From the NCBI GenBank assembly GCA_934047225.1, contig OW203987.1, forward strand, positions 1,515,501 through 1,579,500: a stretch of DNA of 64,000 nt. Direction: 5' to 3'. The notes under the pieces are model-generated. The model worked only from the letters and a program-made list of their open reading frames with translations, made no database searches and had not been told where the DNA came from. Made by a program: the position numbers and the translations under genes. Below, piece by piece: positions 10,169-25,100 of this stretch. Within the stretch, counting starts at the first letter, position 1. Every line of letters begins with the position of its first letter. Source of the stretch: Ypsolopha sequella. Its lineage: Eukaryota; Arthropoda; Insecta; Lepidoptera; Ypsolophidae.

Positions 10169-13100
10169 GTAATTTGAGGTTATGTTATTGTTTTCCTTGT
10201 ACAGGAATTTCTATACAAGTTATGGTTGGGGTGTAGAAAAGGGGGCACTATGGAAAAAAAGACTTAGAAAACGAGCCCCCTTAAGTTATTATTTATCTTT
10301 GCTATAATGATGAATATATTGCAGTTTGTTAAAGCAGATAAACATTTTAGTGAAACGTAGGTAGGTTATAGAAGTGTGGTCACACTGATTGTAAAAAACC
10401 CTTAAGAAACAGTCTCAGCATGTTTTAATCCCAGAATCCACAGATTAAAAAAACACCCAAAAGTTTTAAAGTAAATAATTATTACATGCTGTCGCTGTCA
10501 GTACATTCAAGTGATACTGTTCTCCTCATACCAATCAAGTGAGAGCTTGGTCAGGGCACACTGCTAAGTACTCGTACTTGCAATTCATGTCTCTGTGCCT
10601 ATAAACAAGGGAAAGAATGCTTTGACCCCACTAGGTTGCCGGGTACTCATGTATGCTTTAAGAAGATGGGTATTTTCTGTTCTTTGTAATTCCAATGATT
10701 TAATTATTCAAATAAAAATGTAGGGAACTGAATAGTATTTTATTAGTGATGCTTCTTAAATATAATTTAAAACAGAGATTCCTTCAGAAATTCAGTATGT
10801 TTGGCATCATATAAGACGAATGTTTTTTTTCCTCATTATTAAATGGTAGATAGATATCTCTGAACTGAGTGGTTACATAAATGCAACTATATTTGCCTGC
10901 TCCTCGCAACACTTGAGTTTTGCCAAATCCTCCAAACAAAAGATTTAATTTAATTTTTATTTTATTTATGAACAAAAATCCACAGCAAATACGGTGAATA
11001 TTGACTTAATAATAATATTACATCAGTTAATGACGGATTTTACTATATACATATTTAATACTAATAATTAATTTATAAATTTAAACAATGCAAATAAAAA
11101 GACACAAGACTGTGTTTACTTACTTTTAATCTAGAAATTGTTTGTGAGAATGCTTAGATCATAACAGTAACAAGTGAGAATGTGTGGAGTGATGAGTATG
11201 TATGTGTATATGTGTGCTTGTGTGGGTCGGTTATCCTAGGAAATGTGACATGTGAAAGAGCCTGAATAAATTTAATTTGATATATGATGCATGATACAAT
11301 GAATAGTTTTTTTTATGGCCTGATCTAATTTCCTCTACTTGATAAAATCAAAAATAGTTTCATAGAGCTACTTGAAATATTAAACGATAAATTTTTTCCA
11401 TCTGAATTTACAATAAAAGAAGCCATTTCTATTGCTTGATTCTAAATACCTGCCCGTTAGACCGAGAGTTGCATCAATCCTCTTGATTTAATTCAAGATT
11501 GTGGGTGAGATCCGTCTTTTAGATTAGAAAAAAGTAAATTTACGCAACTTGAAATTATATTGGACTGTTGTTTTAAGTATTATAAATACCAGTGGCGTGC
11601 ACAGAACTTTTTGCTGGAAAAGCAAACAATTGGTCAAGAACAACAATAAAAAAAATATAAAAAAATTTAAATATCACTTTGAAAAAAAAAAGTTTGTATA
11701 GGAAATTTTCACTCTAGGGTAGACATTGTCTACCCTGGCGTCATACAAAATTTTTTTTTTCAAAGTGATATTAAAATTTTTTCATATTTTTTTTATTGTT
11801 GTTCTTGACCAATTGTTTGCTTTTCCAGCAAAAAGTTCTGTGCACGCCACTGATAAATACCCAACTATGTTAAACAGTACTAATAAAACAAAAAGAAAGT
11901 CAGGTCTTTTACCCCACTAGTAAGTCCAAAGTTTAATTTTTTAGGTTTACCTTAGGTTCTGAACCAATAAGCAGTTATATATAAAATCATTGTTCTGAAC
12001 ACTTATCCAAAAAATACATCTTTTTAGATTAGTTGGGTCTAAAAACCAGGCAGTGGAACCATTATTTGTTTAACACGTTCAGGGACACAACAATGAGAGC
12101 CCCAAAGCGATATGACACAATGTCTGTTGATGGTAACCATTGAGCTTCAATAAATGCTACGTCATCCATAGGCAGGTGACTGTAGTGAAATGCCCTGTTC
12201 CGAGTTTTTCAAGCCTAGTAGTGTCACAACGTCATCAGATTGCACAGCAAAATCTATGGGGAAATTGTGTATCATATGGTCAAAGGTGTCCCTTTGAATG
12301 TTGTATGTACACCTGAACATGTTAATAATCATTAACTATGAGTTGGCAGTTATTTAGACTGAGATGGCTGCTTTTGTCATGTTATTAGAAAAGTAACAAC
12401 TACAACCCAAAAAGTTATGAGGGCAACAAGCAACTTTCTTAAGGCAATATCAAGATAACTGTTTTATGCATATAAGGAACAAAACCGACCTTACAAATTT
12501 CAAGTTGTACAAAGTTACTTATTTTTAAGAAAATACTTAGTCCTGTCTAATTGGCATGTCTCTTAGTTTATCTGTTTGAAAATATAACAGCTACAAACAA
12601 ATTTAAAGTGACTACATTTAACAGCCCAACCTAACAGTTTAGGAGCCCTAACCCCCCAGTCAGTGGTAGGTATTCTGTGATAAATCTGGGCTGACCAGTT
12701 CCTTCATTTTGAAGTTTATTAGCATCCCATAGTCCCATATATAAGTTTATTAGCATCCCATAATCCCATATATAAGATTATTAGCATCCCATACTCCCAT
12801 ATATAAGTTTATTAGCGTCCCATACTCCCATATAGAAGTTTATTAGCATCCCATATATAAGTTTGTGTCAGTGTATTTAAATAGGTCTATTAAATTCCAA
12901 CCAAAGATTTTATTCTTGCATTAATTAATTTTATATCTGTCTATAATAAAATTAATGAATAACAATGTATATCTACTATGATCTAGTGTACTCGTAATTT
13001 GCACATGTGAGTGTGGTAAGTAATACTTGTCTAAGGTGTAAGTATGCGTCCGTGCTAAATAAAACCTTGGCCCTCTGCCTCTTTTAGGGTTCCATACCCA

Positions 13101-16100
13101 AGGGTGCCAAACAGGATCCTATTACTAAGCCTATCCACTGTCCCTCCATCTTACTGTCTATCTGTCCGTCTGTCTGTCATAGGGGTTCGTTTTGAGGGTT
13201 CCACACCCATATTGTGCGTTGGTACGAAACCCTTTGTGCCGAGTCGCACTTGGGCAAATTATTCTATTTATCTTCACTTCTGTAACAGTAAGTTTAGGTT
13301 AAATCATGTAGTCCAATTTTGATTCACTTGTACTTGTCTGTCATCGAAATGTTGTCTGTTTACTTTGAAATTTTGCACACGTCATAATGACATTCAATAT
13401 ACTGTTTGTTATTCTGACAATACAATATTCTGGTACCTCCAACCTAATGGTGAACCAGGAAGTGATGTAGCCTACGGAACTTAATTGAGGATAATAATGA
13501 TACAGCAGACATGTTTAGAATAATATAAAAAATTAGGTGATTTTAGGTTTTTAGGTGCCATGAGCTGGTGATGGGACCAGGAGACGAATATAATACTCGT
13601 AGAGGACGCGTTTAGACTCAATTTGCGCATGTCGATGAGCTGGTTTTGCACTGGTGTTGTACTGTCAATTAATCAAAATAAAGAAATTGCAAAAAAAAAC
13701 AAGAAAGCAAAGCTTTTTGCTGCCTTTAAAATTATTCTTTCTGCAGATTATTTCGAATCATATACATATCAAATCTGGTAATTATTTCACTTGTTGTTTC
13801 TTGCCTACGTCATATAACGAAGTCACCAAATTATAATGCTATAATAATCTTATGGCGCGTATATTTGGTTGTGTCCAAAATTGAAACTAACGCCGCTACC
13901 ATACTCCTTGTTTCACAGCTGCACCCCCCTGTCACCGACATCCACACGCCATGTAGATGTCTAGATCTTGTTAGATTTATTGATGGAAGGAAGGGTCACA
14001 AAGTCACCTATCATGACATGAGGCGTCTAGACTAGCAATTGATGCGATATGATTTATGATTATGAGAAAGCAATTTGAATTTTATTGGAATGATCGTTGT
14101 CCTAAAAGCCGTAGTTTAATGGTAAGGAAACTAACGCACACATTCAAACGCCTGGTAACCATAATCTTAAAAGCTATATACTCGTATATGAATATTGAAT
14201 ATAGATAATCAACCTGCCCATAAATAAAACTCATAGAATAATGACTTGAAAAAAAAGAGAAATTGTACAAAAGAAGATATCAGCAGTTATCCAGATTTTT
14301 TCTTCTAAATTATGCTGCTGGATAGCATGCTTCGCAGTAAACAAAACCCCCTTAAAATTAAGATCCTTTTTATGAAACAGCTATATCAATAATTTGTACT
14401 TGAATTTGTGACCGAAGGTTTCAGGTGTAAAATAGTAGAAAATCGTAAAAATATACAGCAATTTTTGTAAAAACAAGTCTAAGTGCCTTGTGAAAAAAGA
14501 TTTAGCAATGTTTATTATGTCAGTAATTAGAAAATAAGCATCACTATAATTTCTTTTATCTACTCCCATACTGCAATAAAGCAATTGCAACATCAAAAGC
14601 AGTTTTATAAGTACATAGATCGTTACATTCGTTATAGATATTACATTATAACACCGCCATTCTGCGCTGCGATTGACCCAATTTATTATAAAACCGCTAG
14701 AGACCCAATCAACAACTAATTCAGACCTTATTTCTTAAGCCATGCCCCCTTTATCCTGATTGGCCTTCAAAGGAGCTTTACCGAAACGTCGTAAGGTTCA
14801 TGAACGAATGTTTTCTTCTCATTTTTCGTGAAATTGTTAGTTTTAAATTAGTTTAACCTCTACTTGAATTTTAAAATTTGTTTTGAACAACTCAGATTAA
14901 ATAATTTGTACATTAATCTATGAAATGTTAAGTTTCCTGGGAAATAATGTCTATATTCATCAATCATCACTGACACCAAGTATCCGCCAGTTCCCGGTGT
15001 AAGTCTACCTCGCAACCAGCCGCTAATCACTATCCTCAGCTGGTGGCAGGCAGGTCGGACCAGTCAATTAATTTGATCAATTCACTTTGGCTTAGATTGC
15101 CTCAGATTTAAATTGTGATGTATAAATTAGCGGCACTTCGATATACAATACACCGACATGTATTGTTATTCTCAGTGCTGTGAACTTGGAATTCATTAAA
15201 ACTTGTCTTTAATTCAACAAAACAAAATTAAACATGTTAGTTCGCGTATTGACCCCGCCTCTGTTGTCTAATTCGGAGGTCGCCACAGTAGGGACATTTT
15301 TGTTCAGTCTGCGTGCTTCGGAAGTCATATGTGTGTATGAAGTACGGCGATAGGGCTCACCACCACCCTGTGGGTACATATGTGTGTTCGAAGTACGGCG
15401 ATAGGGCTCACCACCACCCATCACACTGACGTAATAATAGTTGGTGAAACGCGGAGGCTACAAGTGGCTTGCAACACCTCTGACAGCAACAAGTAGTGCG
15501 ATATGCTCAGCTCCAATTGTAGAGTTATCACATGGCAATGTAGGTGTAACGTAACGTCGATACAGTGAGGGCCACGCTTCGACAATGGCAGCTCATTTGC
15601 ATCTGGATCGTGACCCAGTGGCCTCGACGAAGGCCTTGCTGGCTCAATGCCGCTTCGGTTAGAGCCCCTCCGAAACTGCTGTTTGGTAGACAATTCAATT
15701 GCCAATAAGTGAGGACGTTGTCTAAATAAATTTTGATGACATTGCCAGTTTACTACGGTTGGGAAAAAAGAAAGATTATGCATTTTATAACAAAGTTCGT
15801 AATTTTTAAAATATTGCAATTACATTACATTTTTTTAATTACTTCTTAGCTTAAAATCAGCGCTGTCGGTCTTACTTTGTTAGACTACAGAATATGCTGA
15901 GTTCTTGGCCTTTTTGTCTGCTGCGACACATGGCTTTTCAAATTCAAATTCAAATAGTTTATTTTGCAAAGCAGGTATAAATATATACACTTTTTACACG
16001 TCAAATTTAATCTAATAAAAAAAATATATTTAATAAAATAATAAATATACATGAACTAAATTAATGGTTTATTTAATTTATGTAGCAATATGTCTACGAT

Positions 16101-19100
16101 TAAAATGATAGGTAATATATATATTAAACAAGGTAAAATCGAATCAACCGCCCGAACCCATACCGGAGACCCGGCCAGGGACCAGGAACAAGGTTCAATG
16201 ATCACCAACCGAGCCCCCAGCACGAATCCAGGCGGCCAATCAAATCCCATCCTATATACTACATACTAATAGGTTACATATATAAATACATGCCTACCTC
16301 CGCCCATTCGATTAGTCTTGCTAAGAAGAAGGGCAAGAAACTTAGCAAGATCATGTCTTTTTTTTCAACAAAAAACTTATACTATACAGATTACTTATAT
16401 CTACTTTAACCAAGGGATAAGAAGATACAAGACAGCAGGAATTCAGGTTGATGAAAAAAAGAAAAATATATATATATCTTTGTCTACATGTCTCATATAG
16501 TCTTTTTCCTTTTACAGTCTGTAATCAATTAATGTTTACACCTTAGAGGAATCATAAGTTAGGAAATTATACTACTTAATGAAATTATAACCTGCTATCA
16601 TTATCACTGTAACACCATGCTTCACCATCATCCAAACTTTTTCTAGTTTAGTCACATTGTTTTTCTTATTTTTATTTTGTTAAATGTTTCGTTTTTAAGC
16701 TTTTTATTATGTAATTGTGTTGTGGTAGATAAATAAACAGATATTCTATTCTTAATATACTTATAGGTACTCGTAATTGTAAGCGAAAAAAAAAATAAGT
16801 TTACCTACAAATTAGACGATCACATTAACGGTCAGAAAGGAAAATAACGAAAATCAGATTGCTAAGCTGACCGTACCTAACGTGGCGTTGACTGTACATA
16901 CAAATAGTAAATTTCTCGTACATCCTCATAAAATTCCAAGATCAGAACGTGTATTCTGTGAATATGTCCGATAATAAGGAATCAATTAGGAAAAAACCCG
17001 GCCAAGCGCGAGTTGGGCCTTACTCTATTAGGGGTCCGTATACATTGCAACAACCCTTGAGAGCAAACATGTAAAACAAACTACTTAAGGTGAAACATCA
17101 GTCGTTCGGTACAAAGTGCAAAACTTAACTTTGTTCAAAAGATAATTTGTCTGTGGCAATTCACGCCAGTATAAGTTAGGTTTATAAATCAACAGCTTGA
17201 AACTTAATGCCTAATTAGCCATCATTTGGTTGAAACAAACTTAATACAGCATTTTAAGCTTGTTTCGACAAAATCGTGACAAATTGTGCATTTCATTTCA
17301 AACTGTTGATTTATATATCTAAGTTATACTGAACTATTGGCGTGAATTGCCATAGTCTAATAACTTTTTCACTTTTAACTTTTTAACAAGAAAAACAAAT
17401 TTAAGTTGTGCTCTTTGTACCGAACGACTGCCGTTTAACCTTAATGAATCGGCGTTTTCAGTATTTGTTGTTTAAATGCTACATAATATACAGATGGATG
17501 GAATATACCAACTAGTTTAGTTTTTAGGGTTCCGTACCCAAAGGGTAACCAACGGGACCCTATTACTAAGACTCCGCTGTCCGTCTGTCTGTCCGTCTGT
17601 CACCAGGCTGTATCTCATGAACCAGATAGTTAGACAGTTGAAAATTTCACAGATGATGTATTTCTGTTGCCGCTATAACAACAAGTACTAAAAAACAGAA
17701 TAAAATAAATATTTAAGGGGGCTTCTCTTCTATACAACCTACATGTTTTTTGCCGTTTTATAGATTATGGTACGGAACCCTTCGTGCGCGAGTCCGACTC
17801 GCGCTTGGCCGGTTTTTTTATATAGAGCACGTAACAAAAATGGTCTTGAAACTGCCAATTTTGACGGCCCTCATTTCTTCATTTTTGATTTACTAATCTA
17901 ATCATTGAGCTCTAGTAATTTACAAATCACTGGCGATGGTAAAAAAAAATATTTTTTCGTCTTATTCACGTTTGTGACACCCCTAAAAATATTTTTTTTG
18001 AGTTTTAGGTTAACACAAAATATGCAATTTTCAGGTCTGTAAGTTATTCCGTCTCCCGCCGTCTACGAGCTAGAGGCTCTTGCTTGACATAAGGACGGAC
18101 GGACAGATGAACAGTAGAATATCATTAATAGTGCTCCGTTTTGCGAAACCCTAAAAACAGAAATAGTGCGAAGAGCTGACCGTTTTCGGGTTTCGTACCC
18201 AAGTGCAAAAGGTCAGACGCCGCCCTTAAATAGGTATATTTACTTGCACAGATTTAGAGAAATTGTCAATTCTCCAATTGACAAAACCCACTGACCTCTA
18301 GTAATACAAGTATTAATGACCTGAGAATGAAGCAAGCCATTTTGGCGCTGATCGCTGCAGTGAGTGACGTGGTCGTACTCAGAACTAATGATGAGACAAT
18401 GACGTTATCTATTATAACAAGTGTCAATTTTAGTTCCCGGTACGCTCGGTGGAACGCTGTGAATCGGAACAAAAAAGAACTTTTTACTTGTACAACATGT
18501 CTAGTGTACTTGTATTAGTGGAGGTCAGTGACAAAACCGAAAAATTAAAAAATTCAAAGATTAAAAAAAACGTAGCCGTCGAGAAATTTCTGAAAGTATG
18601 GCTGAAGGTCCGAATTGAAAATATAAATGTTTAAAAGTATTCTATGGAACATCGCGCGGCGCGAGTGTTCTGTTTCTTATTATAGTCTATGTACGCTCGG
18701 GTCGTCCATCTGCGGTGAAAATCGAACCCAGTCGTGCCCTCTCGCTGGGAAATTCAATCTTGCAATCTCGCTGATCAGCCGGCTAGAGCCCAGACCACCC
18801 ACATAGCACTGCTCACCCCGCCAAGGTTCAGACAAGCTTTCAGGTCTGTTGATACTTTTTAGTCATTCGATTCCTGAAGGAGGTCACGCTTAGAAAGCAT
18901 GAAATATTAGCCTGATAAGGCTCTCACCCTATCACGCACGTTGGGACGAAAAATCGTCGGTGAAAAGAGGGTGACTGTTCTAGTAACAGTCGACTCGGAA
19001 ACCTTCTCGGGGTTTTTTTCTTATGTTACTTGTGGCAGCCGTGGCGGGACTTGTAGCGACATAATTAAAAGTGTGTTTGTGGCCGGCAGGTTCTTTAGAT

Positions 19101-22100
19101 ATCTCTATCTTTCATTGTTCTTAATTATTTAATGTACAATGGGTGTAGTGTATGCTTTCTGTCTTTAAATTGTCTTTCAATTTCAATCCACTCTACATAC
19201 AGAAATTACAAAAAACTACAGATTTCGCCCGCCCTAACACGCAAGTTTTAGTTATGTCGCACTTTAGTTGGAGCCGCTTTTGTGCCATTGTCTTTTTAAA
19301 CATTTCCTTTGAAGATCCCCATGAAAGCCTTTAGTGAGGTCAGGATTTCATTTATATTTTGTAGTTGAATATTCTTTCAACTACGAGCTGCAGCCTACAG
19401 GGCATGCTCGGTGTGTGAAGATGAATTCCACAGTAATCGTACACACAACTTTCTTCGTATTTCATATACATAGGCCGCACTATGTGTACATGGATCGCTT
19501 TCCTCGAGCGGGAGGGTGCTATTGCCATCTCTCTCATAAGTCTGCAACCTGGAACATCGGTCATTGACACTAAATCCAGAGATTTGTGGCCGGTCGAAGA
19601 AATGCCTTAAAAATCGCGTGTGTGGCCGGTTCTGAGCTTTTTGTTTGGAAATAGAGCGTAGCGGTCGCTGCAGAAAAGTTACTGCCTTTTTACTAGGTTT
19701 TGCTCGATAAAGCGCATACGGTTTCTGATAAGTGGCAGGATTTATAGGTATAACTAGTTCGACATAGTTAAAAGTGCGTATGGCCGGTAGAGGATTGCCT
19801 AGATATTTCCCTCATTCTTTGTTTCTTAATTCTTTACTGCACAACAATTTCAACATACAACGGCTGAACTTGATGTTAATGGCATTGCCAACTACACAAA
19901 GTTAAAAAAATTACCGATTTCGCCCCAATCAACTCGCACTTTTTGGGCCGTTTTTGTGCCACTGGCTTCTAAAACATTTCCAGAAGATCTGCATAAGTCT
20001 TTAAAAATTTGATGGTTTTATTTAGCTTTTGGAGTTGACCATCTTTTAGACATGAGCTCATGTTTATCTGCTACAAATCAGCTAAAAGCTAACTTCCTTG
20101 GTCTCTAAGCGCTAAAATTGGAGCAGCACGAGCACGTAATAGTGCAAAACGGAACGTAAGCGGAAGTGACGCAACAGAGCGCGTTTCGGCGCACATCTGT
20201 GTAAACATGGCGGGCTGAATGGCGATGGCGTGGCGTTCCCGCGCTCGCGCCGGCCGACGACCCCGCGCGCGGTCACCGCCCGGGGATAGCCGAGTGAAAG
20301 TAATTTCGCGATCGGCCGCCTCGGCGCTATGCCGCCCTGGTACTGATGCTAGCCTAGACGCATAGATTTATCGCTAATTGTACTTGAATCGCTCCATTTT
20401 GAATTTCGATGCAATTTTGATTCAATCGATATCAATTGAAAACAATTTCTATTAAGAAAAGTTATCAGAAATTAAATTTCGAACGAAAGTTTAATATGGA
20501 AAAGCATATAACCAAGTGGAATTCAGTACGCTAGGTGAGATAGGACTTCAGAATCTAGATTTTAAAAATTTGATTGATTATGATAAAGAATAAAGTTTTA
20601 GGTCACCGCTTTACTCATCTTTTAACAACTTTCGATAAAATTGCAATCTTTAGATTCTTTAGTGATTACTTAGGTACCGGCGTCACTTGCGTGGACAAGT
20701 TTAACGTGCTCCGGTAGAGTCAACGTTTCGCACTATCGTGTTATCGTGTGAATTTGAACTTTGTGTTAAAATAAAAGCTGTTTGTGACATCATCAACAGC
20801 TGTTCATACGATAATGTAGGGTACGATGATCCAGTTATTCACTTATAATTATTATAAGCTATTTTGAAACTTTCCCACGTATACCAATAACAGTATTGGA
20901 ATAATATGAGAAGATTCATCACCCAGCAACACGTAATCACCTTAAGTTACTGAAATCAGCTAGAATTCATTGTAGGGTGGGTGATTGTTGTGGATAGGTG
21001 CGTTAACCTGAATGAATTCTGAGGAATGTAATATTCAATACATGTACATATGTGCAATATTATTTATTTCAGGTCTCGTAACGGTGCCAAGGAGGGAGAA
21101 GAAAGCCAAGAATGTTTTAACACGTTTAGAGGTTGCTGATGGTCCTCTTGCGGCTCTTAAGGATTGTGTCGACCAGAGGATAAGGATTAAGGTAACTGAC
21201 ACATTCAGTCCGTTTATGAAGAAGGCAATATACTGGTAGAAACTTACCAGACTAAAATACGGGCTGGATTCGATTAAAAGTAACGTGAACAGTAGTTATC
21301 TGGCAAATGAATCCTCAAAGCGGCCGCGTCTATTGCTTCAACCACTTACCATCCACATCTTATTTTATATAGGACGGTAAAAAAACCGGAAGGTAATCGG
21401 ACAACCATTTCTACCATAAAGGTTGAAGAATAGCCAAACAATATACAAATCATAAGATGAGATAAGGATATTAATAGGTTTATTAATAAAAACAGTAAAT
21501 TTTTTAATCATCAAGTGATGTCACTTAAATAGTCTCAAGCATAAAAAAAACCAAGCTCTGTCCAAAGTTACCAAAGCCACAGAAAGATTGATAACTTGCT
21601 AATACTTATACTTTTAATATAACACAGCAAAATGCACTTTTACATGTCGTTTTTTCAAAGAGACAATGTTAGGGCATGCAAGACTAACTTAAAGGAGTTG
21701 CAATGATGGAAAAACGAACTTTTAAATATGCGAACGACCTAACCAAAAACCTACCATATGTAGAATTGAGATTTTCAATTTGGAGAGTTGAAACCAAACT
21801 AAAAAAATAGGTAAAACCTAATTTCAGGTTTCAATTCAGCGTACACATATACTAAAATAAATAAAATGAATTAAATTCTTGTGAAGAAAACACTTGTATT
21901 GTTCCACAAATTCTAATGTACGTACACCTAGAAATGTAACCATCGATCGTTTATAAATTATCTATTTTTAAGTGTATTGTAGTGTAGTAAATGAAAGATA
22001 TTAGGTCGAATTAAAGATACACTAGTAACATGGTTTGGAAATAATAGAATCGTCATATTATTACCACTCCCCCCGGAAGTGTGTATTTTTAATTATAGTT

Positions 22101-25100
22101 TACTAAATAATTAAAATCCTGATCTCACTAATATTATTTTTATCAAATATTTATCAGAGATTCATGTCAATTTAATTTTTTCAGTTATATTTATTGATGT
22201 ATTCTCAATGTCCATTTAATTTCACCTACTTACTTCATACAAACATAATTAGTTTGACTCGACTATTGTGCTTCTATAGCGAAACCGGTTGGGCTGAGTA
22301 CATCTATACTAATAATAAAGTAGTAATTAATTATATGTAAAATTTATGAAAAAGTCCAAGTGTTTTCTTCATTATGTAACAATGTATAATAATTTCCACG
22401 AACTGCCAATATAATTCATAACAATCGACTTAAAATTAATTTAATGACCAATAATCGTGTCAGTCTGTAAATATTTCACAAGATGAGATTTTTGCAAAAC
22501 TTTCCTTTTTAGCATCTTCTGCGGCTCATAATGTTGACTGACGTTTACGGATGATACGTAAATATTTACTGTTCCATACACGATCATGAGACGTGGAGTT
22601 GTGAGTGGAATGACAAAAAATACATGACTCATTGATTGTCAATCATCGTCTTATGCTGCTTCCAATGTCAAAAATAAAAAACCTCGATTGTGATTGTTAC
22701 TTTCAACTTGAGCAGCCGCAAAGCCTAGGAAGCTGTAGCCTAAAGCTTCATTTGTCTATGCTATCTTAGTAGAAACCCACTTCGAGGTCATTTGCTATTC
22801 CTTCCAGTATGTACATTTTCATTCAGAATGTATCTCTCTGTGAAGACAACAACAAACATTCTGAATTCAAAACAGAAAACTAGGGAGGCGAAAACCGAAT
22901 CCTAGAACATAGCGAAAACCTAACACCACCCCAAACATGGTGCCCCAGTGCAGTCTAAAATTTAGGTACCATAACGCCGGAGCCCTTCCTTTGTGCATCA
23001 GCTTGGCCGGTCGCCAACGCGGAAGGCTGGCCATCCGCACCAGCACTTTGATGACTGATGCGCCCGCGCCGAAATAGAAACAATGCGCTGTAGAAAGCAT
23101 TTCCAGCCATTTCATGTTTACGATGATTCGCTCGAAATTTAGGATCCATCAAAGTTTTGAAATCGATTTCCTAGTTCGGTTTTGGAACGGCCCGTGACGG
23201 TTGCAAAGTTTTCTTCCGTAGTTTCAATCAAGATTACATCTGCCGTTCAGTTTTATTCTGTTTATATTCAGAACGCGTGATCAGGGTATTCCTTATTACC
23301 TTAAATAACTTGCCTGAAGCGTGCTAGAAAAATGTCAACCCTACAGTCAAATTTAATATTTGTCCCTGCGATTGGCACGAAAATATAATCAGAAATATAA
23401 AATGGATGTATTGATTAACGTATCAGCTATGCAGCAGTCTGGATCTGTTTCCACGCATGCGTGGGCAAGTATAAAAATATTCGGAGTGACTCCGCCTTCG
23501 AAGGCCGGCGACTGTCACAGCGGCAAATAAACACTGTCATTACTATATGTTACGCGCATGCGTGTTGCTCGTGCAGGTACTGGCAGCAATGTAGAGACAG
23601 TTATGAATTCACAATTTCTGGAGCCTAAAGAAGCAATCTTTTCCGTCAAGATGTTGATTAGAAATTAAATCAGTCCATTATTAAATTAACAACACCTAGT
23701 AATCGTAATGGTTTTTGTTCTGGAAGACTATATTGGATGCTGGTCGTGGATCTTTTGTCATTGCGTTGTTGACTTAGTAAATTTATCGATGCACAATCGA
23801 GCCGTGATGCTGATGAAGACAGGTTGTGACAAAATATTTTACAGTTCAAAAAACATCGTTTTCCTCTAGGGGCATCTTTGCTACGAGTTTTTCTGGCACA
23901 GGGATTCCTAACATTTTACCATGGACTTTTAGTAAAAAGCTACATTAAGCCGACAACTTACACTAATAAAAGAGCTTGAGAAACCCTGGTCTAGCGAGTG
24001 ACAGATTTTCTTCTCGGTTTTGAATAGCAAATATTCGAAGAACGTACTGTCAGCACTGTTGCTAGCTGTACACAGCAGAGCAGGCGGGACCTTGCTGTGA
24101 TGTCAGTTATCTCATGGCCACATTTGGAGCATGTGTGTGTGTGTGGAGTGTCGGTACAAACGCACACCGACGCAGCCGCAGTAGGTGAACAAGGGTCTGC
24201 TAGGACGAATCATTAACAGCACTTCCTTGTGAGTTTGATACTTAATCCACAGTTAGCCGGTTTCGTCAACTCGCTCGCCTTGACTTGCAGGTTGTGCTGA
24301 TTGGTCTTCACTACTGCCTTGTTTTCTAGATACTTGTATACGAGTACATACATAAGGCACTGCTGAATATAAAGTCAGGGTAGGAGCTTCCTCTGGATGT
24401 CTAGATGGAAATAATTTATATCAATGATGTTGACTGACATCAAAGGAGCTGCCATAGAGACTGGATCTACATGTGTTAAGGAATCGTTATAAACACATAG
24501 TTCAATATAGAATGTCCCAACGTCCTTGTATAGCGGCGTCGTGAACAATACACCTTTAGAAGGAATGTGTATAAAAATGTAGACAAAAACAATAATTTAA
24601 TATAATAAAAATATAGTTTTTGGTTTCATTTTTGGTCAGTATTATATTAACCACGCGATTCATTGTGAAAGTGCATTTTAAGTTAAAATAAAGGAATCAT
24701 TTTAAAGGAGGCCTTTTTAAGGGACTTCATCAGTTGTTTCCTCAGTGCTGAGTATGGCAGAGAGCTCGCTATTTTTGTTCTCTCCTCTGCATTGTATAGA
24801 TTGACCACTTGTACCTTGTTAAATGATTGTTTTGAAGCAATGGCCTAAAAAAGTAAACAACTCTGTTGTCCGTCCACAGTAAGTTTGTTCTTACCAACAT
24901 TTTTCTAAAGTAACATCAATCTTCGTGGTTTGTCCATCTACATTGTAAAGCGAGCCGTGCACGCTCTCATGCGTTGAGCTGTTTACCCGAAAGCGACAAG
25001 GTCGCCCCTACCTTCAGGTTTGTTTAAAAAACCTCTTTATCCATCCTGCAGTACCTGACTGTTATATAGTAACAGAAGATATAAATATTTAGATAGTTTC

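Larger units (their letters stand above)
10169..21072 (+). other. Lsm11 intron 1 (10.9 kb)
   Basis: GTAATT...TTTCAG intron in phase 1. It contains the hAT-type MITE (11590-11852), a 31-bp array (12712-12863), GGGTTCCGTA-family copies (13085, 16993, 17522, 17818), a LINE tail (15936-16360), the TTAA foldback (17085-17444), a diverged duplication (about 19059-20071) and a CpG-rich island (20150-20345). No other gene is supported in the rest. Confidence 0.8.

Noticed and set aside
18690..18840. tRNA-derived SINE or tRNA-like sequence
   Set aside because: On the minus strand a GGGTTCGATTTTC word resembles a B box, but no A box, cloverleaf or tail could be found.
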